NCBI GenBank assembly: GCA_002189035.1
Contig: NEEC01000004.1
Coordinates: forward strand, 62,001 to 126,000
DNA: 64,000 bases
Source of the DNA: Utricularia gibba
Lineage: Eukaryota > Streptophyta > Magnoliopsida > Lamiales > Lentibulariaceae
Direction: 5' to 3'
Under the pieces are notes generated by a model. That model was not told the DNA's origin. It was given only the letters and a program-made list of their open reading frames with translations, and searched no databases. Both the position numbers and the translations under genes were made by a program. Below, one piece after another: positions 1-12,175 of this stretch (its first letter is position 1; the number at the start of each line of letters is the position of its first letter).

Positions 1-3000
1 TTGTGATGATGAGCAGGATGAGCTTGACAGTTATATGTACCAAACAGTAAGACCCTTTCGTGTTTGTGGATAAATTTTGCCCTGCTTTGCTTATTCCTTA
101 GATAACTGAAAATGCATTCTGTTTCGAAATTGAAGCTATGAAGTAATCTATATTGTGCTCACAAATAGCTTGTGATTGGTTTCCTTTTTTTTTCGCCATT
201 TTCTTTGTCACGAACTTCACTTGGATGCCTATTACAGGTCGGTCATCAAATAGTTGTTAGTTATGCTCGGTGCATGGGCGTTCCATTGTTTCGGAGAAGA
301 ATTCTAGGATCGACGAGGTATTGCAGTTTTTGAACCGTCATGTAAGAGGGGATTAATGCTAATTTTCGATATGAGACTTCGTGCTTGGTCATTTTGGATT
401 GCTTTTACGAGGTTTTCTGCTTCTTTCAGCTAGGTTTTTCATGAACTGATCTTGCTGACTGTTATCTATATAATATTATCTATTTTGGAGTTTCCAAGAA
501 CGTGGTGGCACTAACTTGATGCTCTTTGGATTGATAGGAATCATGGACTTAATTACAACGTGACGCCTGGAGATGAAGTTGAAGATATGTTTATCCTTTT
601 GAGGGAAGTAAAGAATCAAATCCCTTCTGTTTCAGCTGTCTCGTCAGGTGCAATTGCGTCCGATTACCAAAGGCTACGTGTTGAAAGCGTATGCTCTAGG
701 TTAGGCCTTGTATCTTTGGCATATTTGTGGAAGCAAGATCAATCATTACTTCTTCAAGAAATGGTAACTGGATTAATATGTTTGCTGCAATTAAGATTCT
801 TATTTATCTATCTTTTAGAAAAGAGTAATGTTTTTATCCTTTAAAAGTGAATGTCCCTTTTTCATCACAGATAACAAGTGGGGTGGTCGCCATCATAGTT
901 AAGGTATGATTATATCAGCTTCTCCTTCTATTGGTTGTGGTCCCAAAAAGTGTCCAGTTTGCGCACCAGGTTTTTTTTTTTTCAAAAGCTCTCCTCGTTT
1001 TTGGTCCTAGCCAAACAGCGAGCAGAGATTATATATTTACCATATGCTAATAATGTGTCCCTCATGGTTCATCCTCAACTTAAATGCAATTTTATCAACA
1101 CTTTGGATTGTAGTGATTCTTTTTTTTTCAGGGAATTCTCATGCTTCTTTTTCTCTAGGTTGCAGCCATTGGTTTGGACCCTTCAAAGCACTTGGGAAAA
1201 GAAGTGTCCCAATTAAAACCTTATCTTCACAAGCTAAATGAGTTGGTTTACTTGTCTTGGGTATGCCTTTTTTTATTATCTCCACAGCTCTTGATGCAGA
1301 CATCTTTTATGGTAGGTTATACGGCATAAATGTTTGTGGTGAAGGAGGAGAGTATGAGACCTTAACTCTGGACTGTCCTCTGTTCAAGGTAAGCATCCAG
1401 TATCCTACCAATTTTTCTAGCTTTGGGGCTTCAAGTAGAAATGAGACACTATATAAATGGTGTCACTATCTAGCATTCTACCACTTCTTCCTTAATGAGT
1501 AGTGTAGATCTTTCTTGATTTTTACCTTTAACTTGTCTATATATATGGCGTCACATTTTTTCAGAATACTCGAATTGTGATCGATAAATTTGAAGTTGTC
1601 TTACATTCAGCTGACCAAATAGCTCCGGTGGGTGTTCTTCATCCTGTGGAGTATCATCTAGAAATGAAGCTTCAGCATTTTCCTGCCAATGATGATGGCT
1701 CTATAAATCACAATATTTCTGAAGAAGTTAATTCAGTCTGTGAGGTTCTGGGAGACCGCCTTAATATCAGAGATGACTTTTTCCATAAGAATGATCCAAC
1801 TTCTGACTTGGTCCTTGATACTACACAAATTCACATCTCAAAGTCCAATCATGATTATAACTTTTCAGTCACATGTTTTTCACAAAGATCATCGTTGGCC
1901 TCAAAAGGTATGGGCATTCTTTAGCATGGGTAGGAAGCTTGTGAAGTTAAATTTCATCATTGTGCGTTTAATTTAATTGAAGCACAAGAGAGGTTTTCTA
2001 ACTTCGAAGTTTTGCTCAGCAGATTGTTAAATGTTATTGTAGTGATCTTTTCATTGAGTATACTTCAGATGCAATATGTAGTAGAGGTTCATGTGATAAT
2101 TGTTTATCCCCTTATAATTTTCATATTTGACAGATCTAGAAGAGGATCTGGAGGTCATCCTGAAGAGAATTGAAATGTTGCTAGCTGAGTGTAACTGCTC
2201 CTGGGAGAATGTTTTCTATATACATTTATATATTGCTGATATGAATAATTTTTCCAAGGTGAATGATAAGTATGTTAAATTTATCACACATGAGAGGTGT
2301 CGCTTTGGTGTGCCTTCACGTTCTACAGTTGAACTTCCGCTACTGCAAACTGGTTTGGGGAAGGTATACGTTGAAGCTCTGGTGTCAAAGGATAATTCCA
2401 AAAATGTCTTGCATGTTCAGAGCATTTCTGAGTGGGCTCCAAGTTGCATTGGTCCTTACAGCCAGGTTAGGGTTCCGCATTTTTATACCTATCGAATTTT
2501 GTGGAAGTTTGTTTCTGCACTAATTCATATCGCAAATTGTGGCTGAATATTCATCCATACTTTTTCAGGCAACCCTTCACAAAGATGTTTTGTATATGGC
2601 CGGGCAGCTGGGCCTCAATCCGCCTACAATGTTGCTCTGTACTGGAGGTCCTGAACATGAGTTTCAGAAAGCATTAGAGAACTGTGAAGCTGTTGCCCAG
2701 TGTTTCAGATCCTCAATATCAACATCTGCTGTTGCTTTGGTGATCTACTGCTCGGCGTCTTTGAAAACCTCTGACGGAATTGCCATAGATAGTAAGAAGA
2801 ATGCTTTTCTTGACCAAATGAAGCAGAATTTAGATAAGGAGAGAAGTCCGCGCGCAAACTTAGTGAGCACTCCAGTTGTTCTGTATATTCTTGTTCCTGA
2901 TTTGCCGAAAAGGTGACTTTTCCTGAACACTAAATAGCTTATTTTCAGCAGCATTTCATGTTACTTTTCGCATTAATGACTACACAGGTTTTGGCTTTGT

Positions 3001-3794
3001 ATTTTCACAACGAAAATATATTTTGTCACAAAACTATACTATTTGCAGTTCTTCAGTCTTGCAAGTTTATGACAGTAATTGCATCAGTATGCACTTTTGC
3101 TAATTTTTTCTCCGTTATTGTTCTGTAGAGCTACAGTGGAAGTAAAACCTTTGCTTTACTGCGGTAACAATATCGGATCTCCAACTGCTGGTTCTACTGA
3201 AGAAAGGCTACCTCAAAGACAATCTTTGTGGGGATTCCAGCATGAAAGTTGGCACAAAACTTGTCTGCAGAAATGCACTGTCAATGGAGCTGTTTGTGCT
3301 GCGGCAGTATCTGTTACAAGGGAAACACAGCGAATGATTTATTCGAGTATGGATCCTGCTCTTGATCAGCTGCAAGGCAAAGCTTCTCCCAAAACCCAAG
3401 TTGAAAGAACAGCAGAGTTCTGCATATATCTCCTTGATGGCGTCCTTGTTGAGAACCACTTCACTTGGGAAGATGTGATGGTCAGTTTTCCCAACTCTTG
3501 CTCTGCAAACTTCCCTTTTGAGCCCGCAAGGCATTACTCCATGTTCTGCACGCACCTCCCTGAAGCCTTGTTTTTTCGTGCTGTTTGTAGAGCCTGCGGA
3601 TCTATTTCACTGCTGACCAAGAAACAAGCCACGGGAGCTGGTCATCTATATTTACCAACGCCTTCAAAGCATTTGGGGAAATGACCGGCAGTGACGCTCC
3701 CACCTTCAATCTTCTCCCTGTTTTAGGCGCCGGCAGGTCGGCGGCGCGCATGGACGACATACTCACGTGTGAGCTTTTCGCTAGGAGGCTTTAG
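1..3794 (+). CDS. DPH6: Diphthine--ammonia ligase with C-terminal RidA/YjgF-like domains (5' end outside window)
   Basis: This enzyme catalyses the last, ATP-dependent amidation of diphthine to diphthamide on translation elongation factor 2. Coding exons read as 1-46, 238-317, 538-763, 871-903, 1159-1241, 1316-1388, 1565-1907, 2134-2465, 2569-2912, 3129-3480 and 3591-3794, all keeping frame and giving about 704 residues. The N-terminal PP-loop ATP-binding start lies upstream of the window. Visible signatures are SAVSSGAIASDYQRLRVE and YGINVCGEGGEYETLTLDCP, both typical of the DPH6 (ATPBD4) ATPase domain. Two RidA/YjgF-like domains follow, around 2134-2465 and 2569-3794 (for example WAPSCIGPYSQ and LYMAGQLGLNPPTM), as in plant and yeast homologues. 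The donor of exon 5 (GTTGGT after 1241) is weak but is the only choice that joins NEL to YGIN in frame. The stop is TAG at 3792-3794. Confidence 0.93.
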
Positions 3795-4081
3795 TCACGT
3801 GCACGTGATCCGGAATGGGCCAATGACCCGGCTCTGCAAAAGGGGAAATGGGCTAGAAGAAAAGCTGGCCCAATTGTGTGGGGTTAGGTGTGGGCCCGCT
3901 AAAAACAATATTAAAATATTCTGTAAAAACAGAGATTTTATTTACCTTGAAATTTTGTTTCTCCATTGAATTCGGCTGGCCGCTCTGATTCGCCATCCCT
4001 GCGCTTTATCTCCTTTTTTGTTCTCAATCGGGACGTAGTTTCCATGACGGTGAAGCCTCCTCTCTATCGGTCGACACCCAA

Positions 4082-4825
4082 ATGGCCTACAAGGTGGATC
4101 ACGAATACGATTACTTGTTCAAGATCGTGTTGATCGGCGATTCCGGAGTCGGAAAATCCAACATTCTGTCCAGATTCACCCGGAATGAGTTCTGTTTGGA
4201 GTCTAAATCCACGATCGGCGTGGAATTCGCCACCAGAACTCTCCAGGTTGAATCCATTTTTGTGTTTCTCCCAGAAATTGGGAGTCCTGTTGCAGGTAAA
4301 CAATAATGCAATTCAACCGTATGTTCATCTCAGATCGAAGGGAAGACGGTGAAGGCCCAAATCTGGGACACGGCAGGGCAAGAGCGATACCGCGCCATCA
4401 CGAGTGCGTACTACCGGGGAGCCGTGGGAGCATTGATCGTGTACGACATAACGAAACGGCAGACATTCGAGAATGTTACCCGGTGGCTACGTGAGCTTCG
4501 GGATCACTCCGATAAAAACATCGTGATCATGCTCACGGGGAACAAGTCGGATCTCGCGCATCTCTGCGCGGTGCAGGGCGAGGACGGGCGCCTCCTGGCG
4601 GAGAAGGAGGGCCTCTCCTTCTTCGAGACCTCCGCCTTGGAGGCCCTCAACGTGGACAAGGCCTTCCAGGTCCTCCTTTTGGATATCTACCAGATCGTGA
4701 GCAGAAAGGCCTTGGCCGCACAAGAGGCCACCGCCGGGCACTTCCCTGGCAAGGGCACCGCCATCAGTGTTAGTGTCACCGATTCTTCCAACACCAATAC
4801 AAAATCCCACTGTTGTTCTAATTAA
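4082..4825 (+). CDS. Rab GTPase, RABA2-like
   Basis: This is a small GTPase of the Rab11-related RABA clade, which directs trans-Golgi and post-Golgi vesicle traffic to the plasma membrane and cell plate. There are two exons, 4082-4246 and 4334-4825, giving 218 residues, the usual length. All nucleotide-binding motifs are visible: P-loop GDSGVGKS near residue 18, the switch I region ending in [16 protein letters not shown] in switch II, NKSD as the guanine-specificity motif, and ETSA. The C terminus HCCSN carries the double-cysteine geranylgeranylation site. The N terminus ([20 protein letters not shown]) and the intron after TRTLQ match the RABA1/RABA2 group, and RABA2 fits best by memory. 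The hypervariable tail from about residue 175 is family-specific and does not settle the exact paralogue. Confidence 0.93.
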
Positions 4826-6314
4826 TTGCGATCAAGAGTAAATAAATAAATACTCCTCCCATTTTATGGAAATCCAGATACTTTCCCTGCCCTTCCCATA
4901 CAACCATCAAATTTGGAAATGATTGATTTGGGATGTAAGGACTATGCATCTGCTCAATCTATTATATGTGTAAAAAAAAAATTAAACAGTTATTAATATA
5001 ATTTCTTTACCAATGTTGAATGTCTAAGTGAGTAAGAATGTAAAATCAAGATTTAGATGGTATCTTATATTTATTATAGATGGGAAAATGATGTAATTAA
5101 ATAGAATGATTTTATTAATTTTGTATGAATTTTTTTCTTTAAAAAAGTACATAATTATAGAAATGGAATATGCAAAACGAAAAATATATCATATTTGTAA
5201 ATGACTTGTGAATTATATCTCTTTGTATATTTCCTTATGTAATTGACAGTGGAGAGTGGCACTTGTTGATTTCCACTGGACTTATTTAGCATCATTTTCT
5301 AATGAATAACTTCAATTCAGTCAAGTTTGCCTCCAAAATACAATTCACTTTTGGCTTCCAATGAATAAACCAAATGAACACAATTTTCAAAACTTATTTT
5401 TACTTTTAAAAAAATAAATATTCCCTATTTCTTATTTCTTATTTTTGAAATTTCTATTTTTACTTTTAGAAAAATAAAAGTACATTACAAAAATTATCCG
5501 GAACACATAAAAACTATAATTTTGAGATTGGGGTTTATTTGGTAGAATTGTACACATTGAAACAGAGCATTTTATCAATTTCAAATTTCCAAAATTTTTC
5601 CCTCCATTTTAAACACAGACAGCCACACAATTGATTTATTATTATTATTATTTTAAATTCGAAACGTTTCACAATCTCGTGGGTCCCAATTCTTAAAATA
5701 TTGCAAAGTAGTCCTCTCTGTTTTATGAATGTTCAATAAGCGGTTGTATAGTGGATATTTTAAAAATTAACACGGGAAATTTTTAAATGAGAAATTTTGA
5801 AATTTACCCCCCATATGTTAGCGAATTTACAAAAAGCCCACTAAATGAGCCGTGACTGGTGGCAAGAAAAAAAAAGTTTTTAATATTATCTATTTGCAAA
5901 TTGCAATTTAATTCGGAAATTTTTCGAAAATTCAATTCTCTTCCCTTCCTAATATCAAATTAATTATGATGCTTATTAATGGTTGATTTTTATGGAGAAA
6001 AAAATAATATCATGTATTTTATGAATAATTTTGTATATTAAATTAAGAAAATAGAATTTGCGAATGGTGTACGGATGAATTTTACTCTTTTTAGGGTGAT
6101 ATTATTATTTAAAAGTGATTATGGAGTAATAAAACTAATTAAGTAAAAAGGGGACCAAAAATAAAAAGGAATTTGTTCCATCATTCGATTTCTTGAAGCT
6201 TTTTTCAATGCCCGCGCTGCGCTCCATAAATGCGAGCCGTTCTGCGCACAACTTTCAGTTTTCTCGTCCTCGGGGCCCTCTGTGGTTTTCGAATTCCTAC
6301 CGGTTTTCAAAAAC
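4826..6314. other. AT-rich intergenic region
   Basis: About 1.5 kb without a convincing gene. It is strongly AT-rich with many short poly-A and poly-T runs and a TTA trinucleotide run at about 5637-5654. The first part should hold the 3' UTR of the Rab gene, since an AATAAATAAATA stretch follows the stop at about 4841-4852. The last few hundred bases should hold the promoter and leader of the next gene. No transposase-like reading frame was seen. Confidence 0.6.
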
Positions 6315-7779
6315 ATGGCTTCGACGGCTGGTATGGTTCATGGAGAGGGCTTCTGGTTGCCCTCGGAGTTTTTCTCCGACGCGCCGGAGAGCGTAGAGGC
6401 GGGATCTGGTGTTTGCTTCCCCAAAGATTTTCCTTATGATTTTGGGACTTGGGGTGATGAGGATCTCCAGGTACTTCACCAGTTTACTTGGGGTTTGTCG
6501 GTTGCTTACTCCGGTACTGCTTATGGCTTATTTTGGCGTTTGTATCTGTTGTTCTTGAAGGAGAATTTCTTGGTCATTTCAACTTCCCCGCACTCGAGTT
6601 TAGCTTCTATTGCGAGGAAAAATGGGTGCCCAAAAGCCGTACCTTCGGTACCGTTTTGTGATGGGTACGATGAAAGTGTCGAAGATCTGATTCACCGCGC
6701 CGCCGGTCAGGTCGCAAGGTTGAAGTTCAAGGGGAGCGAATCTATTGCTGCTAAACCGATTAGGCCTTCTTTCACCCCTTGTACATTTAAGACGGCATTC
6801 CCTTCAAGTTCCCCCGTTTCCCCTCTAACGGAGGTAACCACATTTAAAAATTTTCGAATTTCTGTCGCCATTTGTCTTCACCTTCTTGTCTTCGTAAGCG
6901 CAGAATCAGCGATTCGGGATACAATACACAAAACGGCAACCATATAACGAACTGGGGCTCGTGAATTGGACAACCAACAAGAACCCATCGAGTGTCCGAC
7001 AGATTCCCGTGCCCCGACCCACCGCCGGTGCGGCGGCGAGAAAAACGTGTACAGGAACCGGAGTGTTTCTGCCTCGAAGATACGGGAATAATAATTACGA
7101 CGTGAACGCGTTTTCCTCATCGGTTACTGGCCAGAAGACAGGTAATTTACAGCTCATGCCCATTCTTTTCAACATCACTTGCCGTTTTCTCACGAATCAA
7201 CCTTGTGTCTGTTTTGCTGCCTGGCTTTACCTTTTTCTTTTTTTCTTGCTTTTAGCTTAGGATTGTGAGCTGTTCCCATAGCTTGAAAGATACTACCTTT
7301 TTAGGGTACTGGGTAGTGGTATCGTATGGATTAGTCTTTGCTTGTAAACGGGTGCCTTTGTTTGAATCTGCGAGCCTTCCTTCTTTGGACAAGAAGGAAT
7401 CTGCACTGCTTTTTAAGTTACAGGGACCGTTTGGCGGTCTACTTTGGGTCCATTTCCTCTTCTTCTTTGACTTACGAGTCTTACCTTCGTACCCTCTGTG
7501 GGGTCTTCATTCTCTGCAAATTCAAAATCCATTCTTGAAACGTTCACTGCTTCAGGTCTAAGTTCCGTGATCCAGGGAAGAGACCACAGGAGCAATCTGA
7601 CCAGCATGATCATGATCAATGGCGGTGCAGCACACTATCCCAGGCCTAAACATGGGACTCTTTTGAACACGGGTTTGATCCCGGATCGTGGATCCAACGG
7701 CCTTGCCGCGGATCCCATCTTGGCCCTCCGAACAGCCATACTGATGCAGCGACAACAGCAGAGGCTTAGAGCCATGTAA
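6315..7779 (+). CDS. Plant-specific protein of unknown function with GTGVFLPRR motif
   Basis: I read four exons (6315-6470, 6561-6833, 6904-7141, 7556-7779) giving 296 residues. The ATG at 6315 opens MASTAGMVHGEGFWLPSEFF; the upstream in-frame start is only a GTG, so it was not used. Visible features are an N-terminal block with FWLPSEFF and FPYDFG, a serine-rich STSPHSSLASI block, a CTGTGVFLPRR motif in exon 3, and a C terminus LPLP-free but rich in arginine and glutamine (MQRQQQRLRAM). I recall the same order of motifs in an uncharacterised plant family with several Arabidopsis members (At3g54000 type), with no established biochemical activity. There are no membrane segments or signal peptide. 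Low-complexity composition suggests a largely disordered, possibly nuclear protein, which is inference only. A possible poly-A signal AATAAA lies near 7915. Confidence 0.82.
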
Positions 7780-8109
7780 TAATCATTGCAAATGATGTCC
7801 AACTTGGGCAGGTTTGTGTCCTGATGAGGAAGAAATAAGGAATAAGTGCTGCAAGAGATTGCTGGATAGCGAGGGATGATTCCAGTTAGCTGCGTAGCTC
7901 TTCTTTTGTTTGGAATAAATGGGATTGATTGCTGGTTGGCGTTTTAGTCATTACATCAGGAATTTGAAGAGCTTCTTAGGAATTAGATTTGTGATCAAGT
8001 TTGTATTTTGTTCACTAATATGATCATTAATGAAGCATTTTATGATGATCAGCATTCCATCTTACCATAATGACCTTATTCAGTCAAACTGAGAGTCGAG
8101 ATTTGGTTG
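7780..8109. other. Convergent 3' flank
   Basis: A 330-base gap between two genes that end toward each other. It should contain the 3' UTRs and poly-A sites of both. No other feature was seen. Confidence 0.6.
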
Positions 8110-9678
8110 TCAGGGGGATCTGATGTCGTTTACAAGACGCGCGAGACTGAGATGCGACGATCCCGACTCGCCGAAGCTCGACCTCGCTGCATCCGCCATC
8201 GCCGCCGCCGTGTTGTGAAACTCATCTTTCCTCCTCTCCATAACGTCTCTCAAAGCTTCCTCAATGATCCTCCGATCACACGTGTCCTTCATGTCCAGCC
8301 CCAGCTTCCACTGCTCCACCATCCGACTGTTTACCTGCTGATCAACTATATACGGCCAGCATATCATCGGCACTCCCTCGTAAATGCTCTCCAGCGTAGA
8401 ATTCCAGCCGCTGTGCGTCAAGAATGCGCCCACGGCAGGATGCGCCAGCACCTCTTGTTGTGGTGCCCATCCAACTATGTAGCCCCGGTCGGAGGGTAAC
8501 TCCTCTGCTTTTTTCCTGATGGGGTCTTCCTCGGCTGCGAAATCAGGCCTCATCACCCACAAAAACTTGTGGCCACTGTTGATCAGACCATGCCAGAATT
8601 CATCGAGTTGGTCGTTTGTGAGCACAGCTAAACTCCCGAAGCTGACATAGATCACTGATTTGGGAGCCTGCTCGTCGAGCCATTTTAAGCAACTTCTATC
8701 TTCTACCCAGAGACTACTGGAAGATGCTGGAGACCGTGACGTTGAGTTCTCTGCGAGCTTGGATTTCAGATGCGCGTGTAGCGGTCCAATGGGATAGATG
8801 TTCGGACAAATGGTGCGAATTTGATCCAGGATGGGGGAATCCAGCTCCGTGAATGTGTTCAGAATGAGGCCATTGGCTCGTGGAAGTTCTTCTCGTTCTG
8901 TTTTGTACAACTGAATATACGGATTTGATACGTCTGCTGATCTGCAAAAGCTCGGGAGATCGCGTCGCCGGAGAAAGCTTTCCATACCGGGAACGCTCTT
9001 TATAGCAACGTCCAAGTCATCACCTATGAAATCAAGATAGAGTCACGGTTCTTTGCAAAACAGAGCAGGAAAAAGCTTACAGCGCCAGCCTAATTTCATG
9101 AAACGCGACGATTGCAGCAAAAAAAAAGCTAAACCACAGGGCACCCGATTCTGAAAAAATAAAAAAATTAGCAGTCTCAATGTAAAAATTCAACCTTCAA
9201 AGGGAATCTCTCCAGCTTCAATGAGCTTCTGTAAGCAGCAGGATACCCAAAGATAAACAGGGCTCACGGATCTCAAATAAAAAAATGGAATCCCTAATTC
9301 CAAAGCCACATCCCCTGTGAAACCCATAGACCCATCGGATACAATGCAGGAAACAGGGGAATTCTCAGATCTGAGCATCTCCTTGAACAGAGGCTTGGTG
9401 TTGATCTTCAGAGAATCGAAAAGCTCCAGGAATTTTTCCCCGCGAGGGTGATCCTCCGGCAACCCATCCGCGATTAGACGGATCTGAAAACCTTTGTAGG
9501 AACTGAATCGGGCCTGGATGTCGGAGTGGTGAGAGATGCGGCGGTGGATGTGATTGGTTAGGAGTAGTGTCACCTGCAAATCAGCTAAACAGAGAAGCTC
9601 CGCAAGTTTAAGCATGGAGTTCACGGGGCCTTGAAGAGGCAGCGGGAAGACAACGACGTGCGTAGTTGTTTCCGCCAT
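8110..9678 (-). CDS. UDP-glycosyltransferase, UGT709/UGT85-like
   Basis: This is a family 1 cytosolic glucosyltransferase that would transfer a sugar from a UDP-sugar to a small plant metabolite. Exon 1 is 9678-9195 and exon 2 is 9023-8110, giving 465 residues with the single intron after EIPFEG. The start MAETTTHVVVFPLPLQGPVN leads directly into the acceptor-binding N-terminal domain with the LPLQGPVNSMLKLAELL helix. The PSPG donor-sugar box is intact, starting WAPQQEVLAHPAVGAFLTHS and ending VDQ; the terminal Gln favours UDP-glucose. Overall it most resembles 7-deoxyloganetic acid glucosyltransferases (UGT709C), which act in iridoid synthesis, but the aglycone cannot be told from sequence. 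The catalytic His of the usual GHxNPM-type loop is replaced here: the motif reads QGPVNSM, so an altered active site or acceptor is possible. Confidence 0.9.
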
Positions 9679-10149
9679 TGCAGAAGGGGGAAGCTCAAGC
9701 GTCCGGCAAGCTCACTCCAGATGATATCCAGTACGTAGAAAGCGATACGACTTTTCTGAAAGGAAATATTCGAAAATTCCTTTTTAATAAAGTTGAATTA
9801 ATTTCCTTTCCTTTTCAATGTCGAATCAGCAGAGAGAGAGTTCCCTAATGATAAGCTCACCGGAGCCACCACCGGAGTTGTAGGATCCGATAGGAAATTC
9901 GGCCGGATCCGCATCCCCGTTGCTTTCAGGATGCGATCGCGGGGCAGGGTCACCGGCTGGGGTGCGGCAGTAGACACCACCGACCGGAGACACCTTTCTC
10001 TAGCAGTGGAAGTGTGGAAGTTGAAGGTTCGGGGAGTGAGACTGATTTGAGGTGTCAGAAATTTCAGTGAGGATGTTACTGAGGAGCGTTTGCTCCATGT
10101 TCCTACATGCGGTGCAGCCAGCACGGGAGAGGAAGAGGGGGCAGCCTAC

Positions 10150-10648
10150 CGCTATGTGAACAAGTATCCTCGTATCTCCAATTTTTGGGGTTAATTCGTT
10201 GAGTAGCGCTCTACAAAAAATAACTTTGGTGAATGATACTAAAATGAAAAAAATAATTGAATTTAATTTTAAAAGAATAATAACAAAAAATTAAATATAC
10301 ATTATACTACAATATATATATATATATATATTATATAAATTTAAAAATATAACATAATTATTTATTTATTTAAAAATATATAAATGTAAATACAATTATG
10401 TATTATATAACACAATTGATTATTTATATAATATTCATTATACTTATATATTTTCCTAAATTATAGATTAATTATCTTTATATTATTTATACATGTTTAT
10501 ATTTTTTTAATTAATAGATTAATTATAATTATATTATTTACATATATTTATATTTCACTAAATAATGAATTAATTACATATATATTATTTTCATATATTT
10601 ATATTCATTATGTTTATATTTATTATGTTTATTTTCATATAATTAATC

Positions 10649-10679
<31 letters not shown>

Positions 10680-10680
10680 T
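10150..10680. repeat. Diverged direct repeat, copy A
   Basis: Copy A begins with GTGAACAAGTATCCTCGTAT near 10154 and continues into AT-rich sequence. The same order of words recurs in copy B near 11622: GTGAATAAGTATTCTCATAT, then TTAAT..GATGAGTA, ..AATTTGGTGAATG, AAATTAAATATACAT, and the late word TATATTTTCCTAAAT followed by TTAATTATCTTTATATTAT. The match is collinear over more than 500 bases with many substitutions and indels, so this is an old duplication or two members of one repeat family. Confidence 0.72.
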
Positions 10681-11611
10681 GACCTCTTTGATATATTAAG
10701 GATTTTGATAACGTGTAATTGAGAAAAAAGATAATTAGTCATTTTCGTAACCTCTAATTCATCGTGATCGGAGCCAAAAAGGACGGTAGAGAACCCAAAT
10801 CATTGATATGGGGCATTGCCTACTTACACTAAAGGCTTTGAAGTTGGCACGCAATCTTGTCCGAATTTTGAGCATTTCTCCTTGCCTAAGTTGATGAATC
10901 ACACAAACCAAGTTCTGTTGGGTGCGCACAACCAAGGCATGCGTCATGCTCCTCGGTTTGAGAAGCATAACTCTCATACCACTTCGATCCGCTTGACGCA
11001 CAACACATCTTTCGTGTTGAATTACTACAAACCATGAACGTGATGTGGCAACTCCAGCAGCTTACTTGATGAAAACCATTTGTTCTTTATTAGGTAGCCG
11101 TATTTTGTGGCACACATCTGCTATGCTGACGATTGGCCCATCCAGCTCAACCGGATGAACAAATCGTCTCTACTCTAGGTTTGTTGCCGGCTATGCTGCT
11201 GACGAATCGATCGGCACTCGACTTCGTTTTAGGGTCGCTTTCAATCAAATTGATCCTAAACTAAGTACACATATTCTCACTTTTTCTCCAAGATGTTACT
11301 TCTAAATTAGGTACTCATGCTAGAAATAAGTGAAATGCCGCGAGAGCACACGCTGCCCGCCACGATGGATGTATATATATAAATATAAATATAAATATAA
11401 ATATAAAATATATATTTCTTTATATATATGATTACATGATATACATACGCATCAAAGTATTCTCAATCATTAAGTCTTATCTTTTGGTGATGAGTTCTAT
11501 GTTACAGAAAAGTAGAACTGTTATTGTGAGATATAGAGAGTCTAATGAATTCATATACAATTGCACCTATAAGTATCTTAGAAATATAAGTTGTAATATT
11601 ACTATGGCTAT

Positions 11612-11832
11612 CCCACTTTTGGTGAATAAGTATTCTCATATCTTCAATTTGTGATGTTAATTGGATGAGTAACCCTCTATAGAAAATAAATTTGGTGAAT
11701 GGTAATATTTGAAAAGTATTGGATATTTAGTTTTACTTTATGTATTTATTAAATAAATAAGCCTATTTTTATCATAAATAAAAAATAATTAAATTTCATT
11801 TACGAAAAATAATAACTTAAAATTAAATATAC

Positions 11833-11872
<40 letters not shown>

Positions 11873-12175
11873 TTTTATATAACTAATATATATTAAATAA
11901 ATATATATATATATTTAATTATATAATTTAAAATATAATATAATTAATTATTTAAAATTACATAGCATTAAATACAACTAGTAACATAATTGATTATTTA
12001 TAAAATATTTATTATAATTATATATTTTCCTAAATAATAAATTAATTATCTTTATATTATATATACATATTTTATATTTATTTAAATAATAGATTTATTA
12101 CACTTATATTATTTATATATTTATATTTTACTAAATAATAAATTAATTACACATATTATTTCTATATATATATAT
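11612..12175. repeat. Diverged direct repeat, copy B
   Basis: Second copy of the element at 10150-10680, same orientation. It carries an extra stretch near 11715-11790 absent from copy A and a longer TA run (about 11830-11870). Shared words include GTGAATAAGTATTCTCATAT, AAATTAAATATACAT and TATATTTTCCTAAAT. No coding potential was seen in either copy. Target-site duplications or terminal inverted repeats could not be assigned by eye. Confidence 0.72.

Noticed and set aside
6282-6947. 221-codon frame treated as one exon
   Set aside because: It starts at a GTG and reads through two introns; splicing at 6471-6560 and 6834-6903 joins conserved blocks.
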